This document shows positions 42,279 to 50,308 of a DNA stretch of 58,491 nt, in pieces; the stretch's first letter is position 1; every line of letters begins with the position of its first letter. Position numbers and translations under genes: made by a program. A model generated the notes under the pieces. It was not told where the DNA came from. It made no database searches and worked only from the letters and a program-made list of their open reading frames with translations. Source of the stretch: a bacterium (GTDB lineage: Bacteria > Bacteroidota > Bacteroidia > Chitinophagales > Saprospiraceae); NCBI GenBank assembly GCA_024742755.1, contig JANSXW010000022.1, positions 1 to 58,491 of the forward strand, in the 5' to 3' direction.

Positions 42279-43313
42279 ATGGCAACTTTATTTGGATTGG
42301 ATTATCCGACGCTTTGGTTCCTCGTCATTGGCGGGCTGTTCAGCGGCTACGCTATACTCGACGGGTTTGACCTGGGCGCCGGGGCCTTGCATTTGTTTTT
42401 TAAGAAAGAAAAAAGCCGGCGCATCGCCCTTAATGCGGTGGGGCCGGTCTGGGATGGCAATGAGGTTTGGCTTGTGATTGCCGGAGGGGCTCTTTTTGCG
42501 GGATTTCCGGTGGTCTATGCGAGTTTGTTTTCGGGTATGTACATCCCGTTTATGCTGTTCCTGCTCTTCCTCATTTTCAGAGCAATCTCCATTGAATTCC
42601 GGAGCAAGGAGGAAATGAAGTGGTGGCGGAAAATGTGGGATATTAGCTACAGCGTGGCGAGTATTGCCCTTTCCGTCCTGCTGGGCGTCGTGCTGGGCAA
42701 TGTGCTGATTGGGATTGAAATCGGGCCACAGGGCAATTTCCAGGGGCACTGGCTGGAATTCCTCAATCCTTATGCCTTGCTGGTTGGCGTCACGACACTT
42801 GCCTTATTCTCTACCCACGGTGCTTTGTACCTTTTGATGAAAACAGAGGGGCGGTTGTACGCAAAATTGTCAATTCTGGCCCGGCGGGCGATTATCTTTT
42901 TTATCGTAACGTTCAGCCTGGTCACCCTGTATACCCTGATTTACATTCCACATCTGACGGACCGCTTCAAGGATTTGCCGTGGTTGTTCATTGTGCCGGT
43001 GCTTGCCTTTTTGAGCATTGCCAATATCCCGCGTCTGATTTCCAGGCGGCGGTTCCGGGATGGGTTTATTTTCTCGGCCATCACGATGAGCCTGCTGCTG
43101 GTCGTCGTAGCGATTGAGCTCTATCCGGTGATGCTGCTTTCTACCGTGGACGAGGCTTACAATATTACGATTTACAATGCGGCCTCTTCCGAGAAATCCC
43201 TTGGCATCATGCTTACCATTGCCGCCATCGGGACGCCTTTAGTGCTCGCGTACACTGCTTTTGTCTTTTGGACTTTCCGGGGCAAGGTGGAGCTGGACGA
43301 AACCAGCTATTAA
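42279..43313 (+). CDS. cydB: Cytochrome bd quinol oxidase subunit II
   Basis: A 344-residue partner of CydA with eight to nine TM segments. Conserved starting block LDYPTLWFLVIGGLFSGYAILDGFDLGAGALHLF with the DGFDLG motif, and NAVGPVWDGNEVWLVIAGGALFAGFP typical of the family. Encoded 21 bases after cydA. No cydX-like small ORF or cydDC is seen downstream; a terminator follows at 43364. Confidence 0.96.
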   Translation: MATLFGLDYPTLWFLVIGGLFSGYAILDGFDLGAGALHLFFKKEKSRRIALNAVGPVWDGNEVWLVIAGGALFAGFPVVYASLFSGMYIPFMLFLLFLIFRAISIEFRSKEEMKWWRKMWDISYSVASIALSVLLGVVLGNVLIGIEIGPQGNFQGHWLEFLNPYALLVGVTTLALFSTHGALYLLMKTEGRLYAKLSILARRAIIFFIVTFSLVTLYTLIYIPHLTDRFKDLPWLFIVPVLAFLSIANIPRLISRRRFRDGFIFSAITMSLLLVVVAIELYPVMLLSTVDEAYNITIYNAASSEKSLGIMLTIAAIGTPLVLAYTAFVFWTFRGKVELDETSY

Positions 43314-43363
43314 GACTTATTTCATGACGATCATTTTTGGTTTCATGCAGACGAAACCATTTG

Positions 43364-43391
43364 GGCGGGGAGAAATTCCCTGCCTTTTTTT
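43364..43391 (+). terminator. Terminator after cydAB
   Basis: GGCGGGGA / TCCCTGCC stem (43364-43371, 43377-43384; one G-T pair) followed by seven T. Confidence 0.75.
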
Positions 43392-43401
43392 ATTTTAGTG
43401 C

Positions 43402-43851
43402 ATGATTATTCAAGACTTCTACACCGCCTTCCAACGCAAAGACAGTGCCGCCATGCAAGCCTGCTACGCTCCTGATGCCCGGTTTGCCGACCCGGTATTT
43501 CCCGGCCTCAACTATGAGGAGACCTGTGCGATGTGGGCCATGCTCGTTTCTGCCGGCAAAGACCTGGAGTTGACGTTCTCGGATGTGAACCTGCGGGGCA
43601 ATTATGCCTCTGCCAACTGGCAGGCCACTTATACTTTCTCGGCAACCGGCCGGAAAATCGTCAATCCCATCCAAGCCAGTTTTGAGCTGCGGGACGGGAA
43701 AATCTACCGGCATCAGGATCAGTTCAACTTTTACCGTTGGGCACAGCAAGCCTTTGGCCCTGCGGGCTACCTCATTGGCTGGACGCCCTTTTTTCAGAAA
43801 AAGGTACAGGCTTCTGCCCGCTGCAGCCTCGAAAAGTATATGGCCCGATGA
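43402..43851 (+). CDS. SnoaL/NTF2-like protein
   Basis: A 149-residue cytoplasmic protein with the cone-shaped NTF2-like fold: N-terminal helix MIIQDFYTAFQRKDSAAMQACYAPDARFADPVF, then curved-sheet strands ending in the KIYRHQDQFNFYRWAQQAF helix. Such proteins act as small isomerases, hydrolases or binding proteins; the pocket residues do not reveal a substrate. The ATG lies 10 bases after the cyd terminator. Its stop overlaps the start of the acetyltransferase gene (ATGA), so the two are coupled. Confidence 0.8.
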   Translation: MIIQDFYTAFQRKDSAAMQACYAPDARFADPVFPGLNYEETCAMWAMLVSAGKDLELTFSDVNLRGNYASANWQATYTFSATGRKIVNPIQASFELRDGKIYRHQDQFNFYRWAQQAFGPAGYLIGWTPFFQKKVQASARCSLEKYMAR

Positions 43852-44309
43852 CCTTCCGGCAACTTGAGGGCGGTCAGCCCCTCCCTATGCAGCTCCTGCT
43901 GGAAGCAGACCCGGACGAAGCAAAGGTACAGGCTTACTGCCGTACCGGTCAGGTTTGGGTGATGGAAGCGGATAACATCTGCGGCGTTGCTGTACTCTAC
44001 AACCTGGAAGACGCGCCCCCGCTTACTGCCGAAATTAAAAACATTGCGATCAGGCCCGGGCTGCAAGGCCAGGGGATGGGAAAGCGATTGCTAGGTTTTC
44101 TGATTGCTGAAGCTGAAAGGCAGGGGTTTCATCGCTTGCGGGTCGCGACAGGCAATTCCAGTATTGACCAGCTGGCGTTCTACCAAAAAGCGGGATTTGA
44201 GCTGCTGCGCCTGGATCGGCATTACTTCACCCAAAACTACTCTGAGCCAATTATTGAAAATGGTATCCACTGCCGGCACCGTTTGGTGCTGGAACGCCTG
44301 CTAACTTAG
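43848..44309 (+). CDS. GNAT family acetyltransferase
   Basis: A 153-residue N-acetyltransferase: motif A NIAIRPGLQGQGMGKRLLGFLIAEAE contains the acetyl-CoA pyrophosphate loop (Q-x-x-G-x-G); the C-terminal half has the GFELLRLDRHYF strand-loop. The substrate cannot be read from sequence. ATG 43848 overlaps the preceding TGA in the classic ATGA coupling; the longer frame to 43737 is inside the SnoaL gene. Confidence 0.85.
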   Translation: MTFRQLEGGQPLPMQLLLEADPDEAKVQAYCRTGQVWVMEADNICGVAVLYNLEDAPPLTAEIKNIAIRPGLQGQGMGKRLLGFLIAEAERQGFHRLRVATGNSSIDQLAFYQKAGFELLRLDRHYFTQNYSEPIIENGIHCRHRLVLERLLT

Positions 44310-44367
44310 GCATTGCTTACTCCGCGGACAATTTTGTACTTTAGCTATACACAAACCCCAATCCACA

Positions 44368-45234
44368 ATGTACAACCTCCGTTTCCTCACTGCTTTCGTT
44401 AGTTTGCTGTTTTTTTCATCCGTAAATGCTCAGGAAAAATATGACACACTGATTTTGTACCCGGACCGCCCGCTTGAGGTGACCGTTGACTCCATAGCCA
44501 ACAGCAAGGTATACTGCAAATTGTGCGGAAACCAGTCCGGTCAGGTACAGGTCATACCACTCAAAATGGTAGCGGAGATCAAATACCACCATACCAGCAA
44601 AAGACTCGCTCCAAAAGATACCACCACGCCCATCACAAATGAAGCAGGTCCGGAAATGGCCCCGGCAGTAAGCAAAGACACCAAAGTACCTGAATGGATC
44701 CTTACCAGAAAGGGTAATAAGTCCGTCCAAAAACGATTCACCAAAGGAGTCAAACTGAAAGTGGTATACCTCGATCAGGATAAGAAACGGAAGCTAACTG
44801 CTGTACTGGACGATATAACGGCAACTCATCTTGTCCTGGAATCCCACTACAATTCCACGGTCTCCATTCCCAGAGAAAAGATTTTGAAAATCAAGAACAA
44901 GAATGGTCTGGGTATATTTGGAGGAGTAGCCTTAGGTGTAGGATTATTAGTTGGTCTTATTGCCGGCACTATTGCCCTAATTTCGATAACGATCTCAATC
45001 TTATTTTCCGGTGGCCAAGACCCTAATGCCTCCGGTTTGGAGGAAGAAGCCAACCAAGGCTGCACCCTAGCCATCGTTGCCATGATAATTGGCATCATTG
45101 CGTTAATCGCCTCCAACGCCTCCTGGATTAACGAACCCTTCTCGGACAAATGGGATATTGAAAAAGTAATGCAGGAAGCAGCACCGGAAAAAAGCTCCAA
45201 TAATCCTGAGAGGATTGGAATTGAGAAGCCCTGA
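44368..45234 (+). CDS. Exported/membrane protein of unknown function
   Basis: A 288-residue protein with a signal peptide (MYNLRFLTAFVSLLFFSSVNAQ), a beta-rich region resembling a repeated 'LxVxVDSIANSKVYCKLCG...IPLKMVAEIKY' / 'KLTAVLDDITATHLVL...VSIPREKILKIK' motif (about 30-75 and 125-175; both halves look like the same fold), and two hydrophobic segments (about 185-210 and 225-250). A near-consensus -7 box (TACTTTAG at about 44337) precedes it. Domain name unknown; similar 'IxKIxY' elements occur in Bacteroidota hypothetical proteins. Confidence 0.6.
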   Translation: MYNLRFLTAFVSLLFFSSVNAQEKYDTLILYPDRPLEVTVDSIANSKVYCKLCGNQSGQVQVIPLKMVAEIKYHHTSKRLAPKDTTTPITNEAGPEMAPAVSKDTKVPEWILTRKGNKSVQKRFTKGVKLKVVYLDQDKKRKLTAVLDDITATHLVLESHYNSTVSIPREKILKIKNKNGLGIFGGVALGVGLLVGLIAGTIALISITISILFSGGQDPNASGLEEEANQGCTLAIVAMIIGIIALIASNASWINEPFSDKWDIEKVMQEAAPEKSSNNPERIGIEKP

Positions 45235-45393
45235 TTTCAGCGTTGGAGTAGCTGTGGCAGCTCCGGTTTGTTCGAACTCCACCGTAAATGATCATTCCGT
45301 GGATTTTGCCTACACTTTTGGGCATAGCATATTCTCGGCATGTAAAGCGTAAATACCGGCAAGCTTGATTCCCGAAACAGCAGGCAAGCAGGT

Positions 45394-45927
45394 TCAGGAC
45401 ATAAACCGGTCAATGATGTAATTGGAAAATTTTACCAAATCTTCCCGGAGGTTATCTTCTTCATCACCAAAAAATTCCAAAAATTCATAGCAGCGTCCAT
45501 CGTGGGTCAAAATGGCAATTGTGCCTACGAAAAGCTGATCGTAAGGAAGTACCTTGGTATTCAGCTCTGCTATGTCCTCTACATTGACCCGCCTGACTTT
45601 GAAACCTTCTTTGATCGCAATTTCCTGTGAGTTCAGTGTCGCAGACTTTTTCTGGGCTTCTTTTTCCCGCTCCCGCATATTCATGTACGCTATCAACGCA
45701 GTCACACTTAGCAAAACTGGTATACCCACTATCCTGGACCGGATATAGAAAAGGGCTATGCTACTGATGATCGTACCGATAACCGCAGTATAAAGGTATA
45801 GCTGCAGATTCTTGTTCCTGAATTTGCTTCGGGTGATGACCAATCCACCATCTTGCTGAGGTGCGACTATAAAACTATGCCGCTCAAGCAGGAGCTGAAT
45901 GGCACTTTCTGAGACTTGCGTTTGCAT
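45394..45927 (-). CDS. Membrane protein of unknown function (two TM)
   Basis: A 177-residue protein with an N-terminal helical segment (about 1-30), a TM pair (about 45-82), and a soluble C-terminal PH-like region (KEGFKVRRVNVEDIAELNTKVLPYDQLFVGTIAILTHDGRCYEFLEFFG). The start is probably ATG 45927 (MQTQVSES); the frame remains open to 46023 but that upstream part has poor coding character. Convergent with 44368-45234; the 159-bp gap shows nothing recognisable. Confidence 0.55.
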   Translation of the reverse strand: MQTQVSESAIQLLLERHSFIVAPQQDGGLVITRSKFRNKNLQLYLYTAVIGTIISSIALFYIRSRIVGIPVLLSVTALIAYMNMREREKEAQKKSATLNSQEIAIKEGFKVRRVNVEDIAELNTKVLPYDQLFVGTIAILTHDGRCYEFLEFFGDEEDNLREDLVKFSNYIIDRFMS

Positions 45928-46086
45928 ATACAGAGGTTTAGTATTGAAGTTTTTCAAAGGTAATCTTTTGATCGAAATCAACTGACTTTTTTCAATATTG
46001 GCTTCAGAACTTTTTGATAACACAAGTTCAATGATAACAACAGCGCATAAACTTGGTACAGTAACTGCCTGACCACAAAGTCAAAT

Positions 46087-46122
46087 CCTGACAAACCTCA
46101 CTGCCCCTCCTGACAAACCTCA
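46087..46122 (+). promoter_or_regulatory. Tandem 22-bp repeated operator-like element
   Basis: CCTGACAAACCTCA occurs at 46087-46100 and again at 46109-46122, exactly 22 bases apart (two helical turns). Each holds TGA-N6-TCA, the core of the sites at 32954 and 47085. The downstream copy is centred 29.5 bases before a poor -7-like CATCTTGC (46146). Confidence 0.4.
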
Positions 46123-46175
46123 TCGCACCCCCCGTTAAGCTTGCGCATCTTGCCAATACACTAACCAACAGCATC

Positions 46176-46598
46176 ATGATCAAATCCATCCCCATTCCTG
46201 TAAGCGAGCTGATGAGCCGGGACCTCGTGGTGCTTAAACCAGAAGACAACCTTCAGGCCATCGAGCAGTGTTTCCGGGCCTACAACATCCACCATATTCC
46301 AATTGTGAATGACGATGGGCAGCTCAAAGGGCTCGTCACGCGGTCCGATTTTTCCAGAGCCAATCACTTGCTCGCCCATTTCCGGCAGGATTTCAAATCT
46401 GTACTGGTCCAGGATATTATGACCCGGCAGCTGGCCACCACGACGCCCGAAACGCCTGTGCATGAAGTGGCCACCGTTTTTCTGTCCAACATTATGCACG
46501 CCCTCCCGGTCGTGGACGGCAACACCCTGGTGGGCATCATTACCACGCAGGACCTGCTCCGCTACCTGCTGGAACAACGAAAGCAATTAACCGAATAA
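46176..46598 (+). CDS. CBS-domain pair protein
   Basis: A 140-residue protein made of two CBS domains in tandem (about 5-65 and 75-135; VSELMSRDLVVLKPEDNLQAIEQCFRAYNIHHIPIV and VQDIMTRQLATTTPETPVHEVATVFLSNIMHALPVV), a module that binds adenylated nucleotides. No catalytic domain. It precedes a helical protein by 13 bases, so they share a transcript ending at the terminator at 47034. Tandem operator-like repeats lie upstream. Confidence 0.88.
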   Translation: MIKSIPIPVSELMSRDLVVLKPEDNLQAIEQCFRAYNIHHIPIVNDDGQLKGLVTRSDFSRANHLLAHFRQDFKSVLVQDIMTRQLATTTPETPVHEVATVFLSNIMHALPVVDGNTLVGIITTQDLLRYLLEQRKQLTE

Positions 46599-46611
46599 AA
46601 AATATACTGAT

Positions 46612-46992
46612 ATGGTGACGACAACGAATTCAATTGAGAAGCTCCACTTCGAACACCGCCTATGGATGAACGAGCTGAGCTTTTTCTCCGACGAGCTCAA
46701 AATCTATGAGCACCGCCTGGAGGACCTGGTGATCAAAAACAACGAAACGCAGGTGCTCAGCCTTTTGGAACAATTTCAGAATCAGTTCATCCGCCAACGT
46801 GAGGTACTGGAAGAGCTGCACCACAACATCAAGGTACACGAACAAAAAATTGGCGAAGCGATGCGCCGGGGTGAAGAAGTACCCGCAGACCCTGATTTCC
46901 ATGACTACATGAAAGGGGAAATGGAGTCCTACCGCAATATTTACAGTGACCTGAAGCGTAAGTTTTACAGCTTCCTGGCCAAATATTTATAG
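46612..46992 (+). CDS. Helical coiled-coil protein of unknown function
   Basis: A 126-residue, almost entirely helical protein (MVTTTNSIEKLHFEHRLWMN... ; ... KGEMESYRNIYSDLKRKFYSFLAKYL), with His-rich positions (LHFEHRLWMNE, ELHHNIKVHEQK) reminiscent of four-helix bundles. Metal-binding residues of hemerythrin are not convincingly arranged. Second gene of the CBS operon. Similar hypothetical proteins accompany stress and sulfur genes in this phylum (recalled, not verified). Confidence 0.65.
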   Translation: MVTTTNSIEKLHFEHRLWMNELSFFSDELKIYEHRLEDLVIKNNETQVLSLLEQFQNQFIRQREVLEELHHNIKVHEQKIGEAMRRGEEVPADPDFHDYMKGEMESYRNIYSDLKRKFYSFLAKYL

Positions 46993-47033
46993 CCAGCCAA
47001 CCTGACAAAATTCAAAACCAGCGAAACCAACCG

Positions 47034-47069
47034 AAGCCTGCTGCAGCATCATTTGCAGCAGGCTTTTTT
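47034..47069 (+). terminator. Terminator after the CBS operon
   Basis: AAGCCTGCTGCA / TGCAGCAGGCTT stem, 12 bp, with T run. Confidence 0.9.
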
Positions 47070-47084
47070 CGTACCTGCCTAATT

Positions 47085-47129
47085 TGTGACGCCCGTCACT
47101 GATCTAACCTTCATCCTCCCTTACCTTTG
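47085..47129 (+). promoter_or_regulatory. Crp/Fnr-type operator and promoter of the MBL-rhodanese gene
   Basis: TGTGACGCCCGTCACT (47085-47100) followed by TACCTTTG (47122-47129), an exact -7 box. Operator centre is 29.5 bases upstream of the -7 box, the same distance as at SulP. Predicted start near 47136, a 37-base leader. Confidence 0.68.
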
Positions 47130-47172
47130 TAGTGTTATTCATTTAAACCGAACACTAAAAATTCTCGATAAC

Positions 47173-48624
47173 ATGAAAGTCGAACAGATTTATACCGGTT
47201 GCCTTGCAGAAGCCGCTTACTACATTGAAAGCGACGGCGAGGCCGCCATCATTGATCCATTGCGCGAGACCAAGCCTTACCTCGACAAACTGCGTCAGGA
47301 AGGGGCAGAACTGAAGTACATTTTTGAAACCCACTTCCACGCCGACTTCGTTTCCGGCCACCTTGACCTGGCGAAGAAGACGGGCGCGACCATCGTTTAC
47401 GGCCCGAAAGCAGAGACCGCCTTCGAAAAGCACATGGCTGCTGATGGCGAAGAGATCAAACTGGGCAAGCTGACCATCAAGGTGCTCCACACCCCCGGCC
47501 ATACACCGGAAAGTACGACCTTCCTGCTTATTGATGAGAAGGGCAAAGAACATAGCATCTTTACCGGCGACACCCTCTTCATTGGTGATGTAGGCCGCCC
47601 GGACCTGGCACAGAAGACCGGTGAAGTCACTACCGAAGACCTCGCAGGATGGCTCTTTGACAGCCTGCGCGGGAAAATCATGACGCTGCCCGATGAGGTC
47701 ATCGTCTATCCGGGCCATGGCGCCGGTTCTGCCTGTGGTAAGAACATGAGTGATGAAACCTGGGATACGCTTGGCAATCAAAAAAAGACCAACTACGCCC
47801 TGCGTGCCGATATGACCAAGGAGGAGTTCATCAAGGAGCTAACAGCGGGCCTGATGCCACCACCACAGTACTTTGCCGCTAATGCGAAAATGAACAAGGC
47901 GGGCTACAGCAGCTTCGACGAAGTGCTTGAAACCGGTGCCGTCGCGCTTGACCCTGCTTCCTTCGAGGAAGTCGTAGAGCAGCACGAAGCACTCGTACTC
48001 GACACCCGCAGCGAAGCCGCCTTCCGCGAAAGCCACATTCCGAACTCCATCTTTATTGGTATCGACGGCAATTTCGCTCCCTGGGTGGGCGCCCTGATCG
48101 GCGACCTGCAGCAGCCTATCGTCTTCCTGACAGAAGCTGGCCGGGAGGAAGAAGTGGTGACGCGTCTGGCCCGTGTAGGCTACGACAACACCCTGGGCTT
48201 CCTCAACGGAGGCATCGAAGCCTGGAAAGCCGCTGGAAAAGAAACCGATTCCGTAGAAGCCGTCACCGCAGTGGAATACGCTAAGCGACTGGCCGACGGA
48301 GAAGTGCCCACGACCCTCGATGTGCGTAAGCCAACGGAGTTCCTCTCCCAGCATGTGACTACGGCCCGAAACTTCCCGCTGGATTACATCAACAAGAATA
48401 TGAACCGGCTGGAACGCAGCGAAACCTACTACCTGCACTGTTTGGGCGGCTATCGCTCCCTCATCACCGCTTCCATCCTCAAAGCCCGTGGCTTCCACAA
48501 TCTGGTGGACATCATCGGCGGATGGCGCGCTATTGAAGCAAGTGACGCTCCCGTAACGGACTACGCTTGCCCAAGCACACTTTCCCAAGACACTATTGAC
48601 GAGGCGATCAACGCCGTTGCCTAA
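47173..48624 (+). CDS. MBL-fold persulfide dioxygenase-like protein with two rhodanese domains
   Basis: A 483-residue cytoplasmic protein: N-terminal metallo-beta-lactamase domain (1-~235) with THFHADFVSGH (His54, His56, Asp58, the next residue Phe rather than His, as in ETHE1/CstB-type iron enzymes), HTPGH, TGDTLFIGD and YPGHG metal motifs; then a first rhodanese domain (about 265-360) whose loop FLTEAGREE has no Cys, and a second (about 375-470) with Cys423 in HCLGGYRS. Likely oxidises glutathione- or coenzyme-persulfide to sulfite and passes sulfur via Cys423. The Crp/Fnr operator upstream supports sulfide detoxification. Start at ATG 47173; ORF opens at 47086. Confidence 0.9.
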   Translation: MKVEQIYTGCLAEAAYYIESDGEAAIIDPLRETKPYLDKLRQEGAELKYIFETHFHADFVSGHLDLAKKTGATIVYGPKAETAFEKHMAADGEEIKLGKLTIKVLHTPGHTPESTTFLLIDEKGKEHSIFTGDTLFIGDVGRPDLAQKTGEVTTEDLAGWLFDSLRGKIMTLPDEVIVYPGHGAGSACGKNMSDETWDTLGNQKKTNYALRADMTKEEFIKELTAGLMPPPQYFAANAKMNKAGYSSFDEVLETGAVALDPASFEEVVEQHEALVLDTRSEAAFRESHIPNSIFIGIDGNFAPWVGALIGDLQQPIVFLTEAGREEEVVTRLARVGYDNTLGFLNGGIEAWKAAGKETDSVEAVTAVEYAKRLADGEVPTTLDVRKPTEFLSQHVTTARNFPLDYINKNMNRLERSETYYLHCLGGYRSLITASILKARGFHNLVDIIGGWRAIEASDAPVTDYACPSTLSQDTIDEAINAVA

Positions 48625-48641
48625 ATAGAATGACTTTTTAC

Positions 48642-48680
48642 AAGCCCGGTGACTTCGGTCGCCGGGCTCTTTCTGTTTTT
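48642..48680 (+). terminator. UUCG-loop terminator after the MBL-rhodanese gene
   Basis: AGCCCGGTGAC / GTCGCCGGGCT stem (11 bp, one G-T) with a TTCG tetraloop and T-rich tail. Confidence 0.88.
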
Positions 48681-48705
48681 CACAACACCAATCAATCCTA
48701 TTACC

Positions 48706-49326
48706 ATGAAATCCTTATTCACTATTCTGGCCGTTGCCCTTAGCCTGTTCGCCATGAGCACCGCCTGTTCGCCCTCCAAAGGTTCCGAAAAGACAGCGGC
48801 AGAGGAAGCCACCACCACGACCCTGGACACCGCACAGTACAAAAAGCAGGGCATGGAAATCGCCATGGGCACCTTCAAAGTCCTCAGCGGCCAGCTCAAG
48901 GCGGCTATGCAGGAAGGTGGCGTAAAGAATGCCGCTCAGTATTGCAACACCGTTGCCTACCCGCTGGTCGACAGCCTGTCCGGGCAGTACAATGCTCAAA
49001 TCCGCCGCGCCAGCAACAAAGTCCGCAACCCCAAGGACGCCCCTACCCCACGGGAACAGGAAATCCTCGATGCCTACCATGCACAGGCAGAAGCCGGCGA
49101 GCAGCCCAAGCCTCAAGTCCGCCAACTGGCTTCCGGTGAAATCGCTTTCTACGCCCCCATCATGATGCAGGACCTCTGCCTCAAATGCCATGGCAAACTG
49201 GGCGAAACCCTTAAAGCAGAAGACTACGCTGTCATTCAGGAACTGTACCCTGAAGACAACGCCATTGGATACGAAGCCGGCGACCTGCGGGGCATCTGGA
49301 GCATTACCTTCCCCGCACCGAATTAA
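48706..49326 (+). CDS. DUF3365 heme c lipoprotein
   Basis: A 206-residue lipoprotein: signal with lipobox SMSTAC (Cys21), then an all-helical Tll0287-like DUF3365 domain with one heme c motif CLKCH (158-162). Such proteins are single-heme sensors or electron carriers outside the cytoplasm. It follows the persulfide gene by 82 bases with a strong terminator between, so expression may be separate. A perfect AGCAGCGGATA/TATCCGCTGCT stem without T run (49341-49376) follows the stop. ATG 48706 begins the signal peptide. Confidence 0.85.
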   Translation: MKSLFTILAVALSLFAMSTACSPSKGSEKTAAEEATTTTLDTAQYKKQGMEIAMGTFKVLSGQLKAAMQEGGVKNAAQYCNTVAYPLVDSLSGQYNAQIRRASNKVRNPKDAPTPREQEILDAYHAQAEAGEQPKPQVRQLASGEIAFYAPIMMQDLCLKCHGKLGETLKAEDYAVIQELYPEDNAIGYEAGDLRGIWSITFPAPN

Positions 49327-49340
49327 TCCTGGCGTGAATG

Positions 49341-49376
49341 AGCAGCGGATACGCCCATTGATGCCTATCCGCTGCT
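49341..49376. other. Perfect 11-bp hairpin
   Basis: AGCAGCGGATA (49341-49351) pairs with TATCCGCTGCT (49366-49376); the loop is 14 bases. No T tract follows. It may stabilise the 3' end of the heme protein mRNA. The rest of 49327-49520 shows no gene. Confidence 0.5.
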
Positions 49377-49520
49377 TGCCCGCCGCTGAGAAGACGGTCG
49401 CACGCCAATCTGCCTTTGCCAGAACTATCAGCGCCAAAACCTGTTTACAGAATGAAAGATATAGACTTAGTGGTCAAACATTAGTCTTTTAAACAGACTG
49501 GTGTCCATCTGTAAAATACC

Positions 49521-50219
49521 ATTACCATAATAACTTCTGAAACAACCTTACCGCAACTGGCAGAGCAATTACTGCTGGCTTTACGAAAACGCCAATCCAG
49601 CCGCCCTATAGAAGCTCATCTCATGCGCCTGACGATACCAGAGCTGCAGCAACATTTGCCTACTGATAATGCCCGCAAAGCTTTTTGGATTAATATCTAC
49701 AACGCTTACTTTCTGTTGCTCCGTCAGCAGGGCTGGCAGCGTCCGGATATTTTTGGGGAGCCGCTCGTCCCGGTTGCCGGCAAGCGATTCAGCCTGGATG
49801 AGATCGAGCATGGCATTCTACGCCGTTGCCGTTCTAAGTGGGCGCTAGGTTATCTACCCAGCCCGTTTTTCCGCCGAAGTGTATACAGATTGATGCTGCA
49901 ACGCCCCGATTACCGCATCCACTTTGCCCTCAACTGTGGTGCCCGGGGCTGCCCGCCCATCGGTTTTTACCGGGAAGACCAAATTCAGCAGCAATTAGAT
50001 ACCGCCACCCACGGCTTTCTGGAGCAAGAGACTGTGGTTGATGAAACCCACAAAATTTTACATACTACCCGGCTCATGCGGTGGTATTTAGGCGATTTCG
50101 GCGGCTTTCATGGTATTCGCCAACTATTGGTCCGCACCCTTGGGCTGAAACCACAAAGCTGGCGTATCCATTTCCAGTCTTACGACTGGCGGGAATCCCT
50201 GTACCGGTTCAGCTCGTAA
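49521..50219 (+). CDS. DUF547 protein with a non-canonical or unclear start
   Basis: DUF547 protein; hallmark blocks KAFWINIYNAYFLLL, FSLDEIEHGILR, PDYRIHFALNCGARGCPPIGFY and LMRWYLGDFGG are intact. The first usual start in frame is ATG 49623 (198 aa), but coding-like sequence in the same frame (TSETTLPQLAEQLLLALRKR..., the helix that precedes the block in relatives) extends upstream with no ATG, GTG or TTG; candidate starts are ATT 49521 or ATA, or the gene was shortened at its 5' end. Cytoplasmic as far as seen. Function unknown. Confidence 0.75.
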   Translation: MTIITSETTLPQLAEQLLLALRKRQSSRPIEAHLMRLTIPELQQHLPTDNARKAFWINIYNAYFLLLRQQGWQRPDIFGEPLVPVAGKRFSLDEIEHGILRRCRSKWALGYLPSPFFRRSVYRLMLQRPDYRIHFALNCGARGCPPIGFYREDQIQQQLDTATHGFLEQETVVDETHKILHTTRLMRWYLGDFGGFHGIRQLLVRTLGLKPQSWRIHFQSYDWRESLYRFSS

Positions 50220-50308
50220 TCCCCTTTCGGTCAACCCCTGCCAATACGCCTCAGCGGCTAACTTTTTGCGCTGCCCGTCCTTTTATGCGTAACGAAACCT
50301 AAAAAGTT

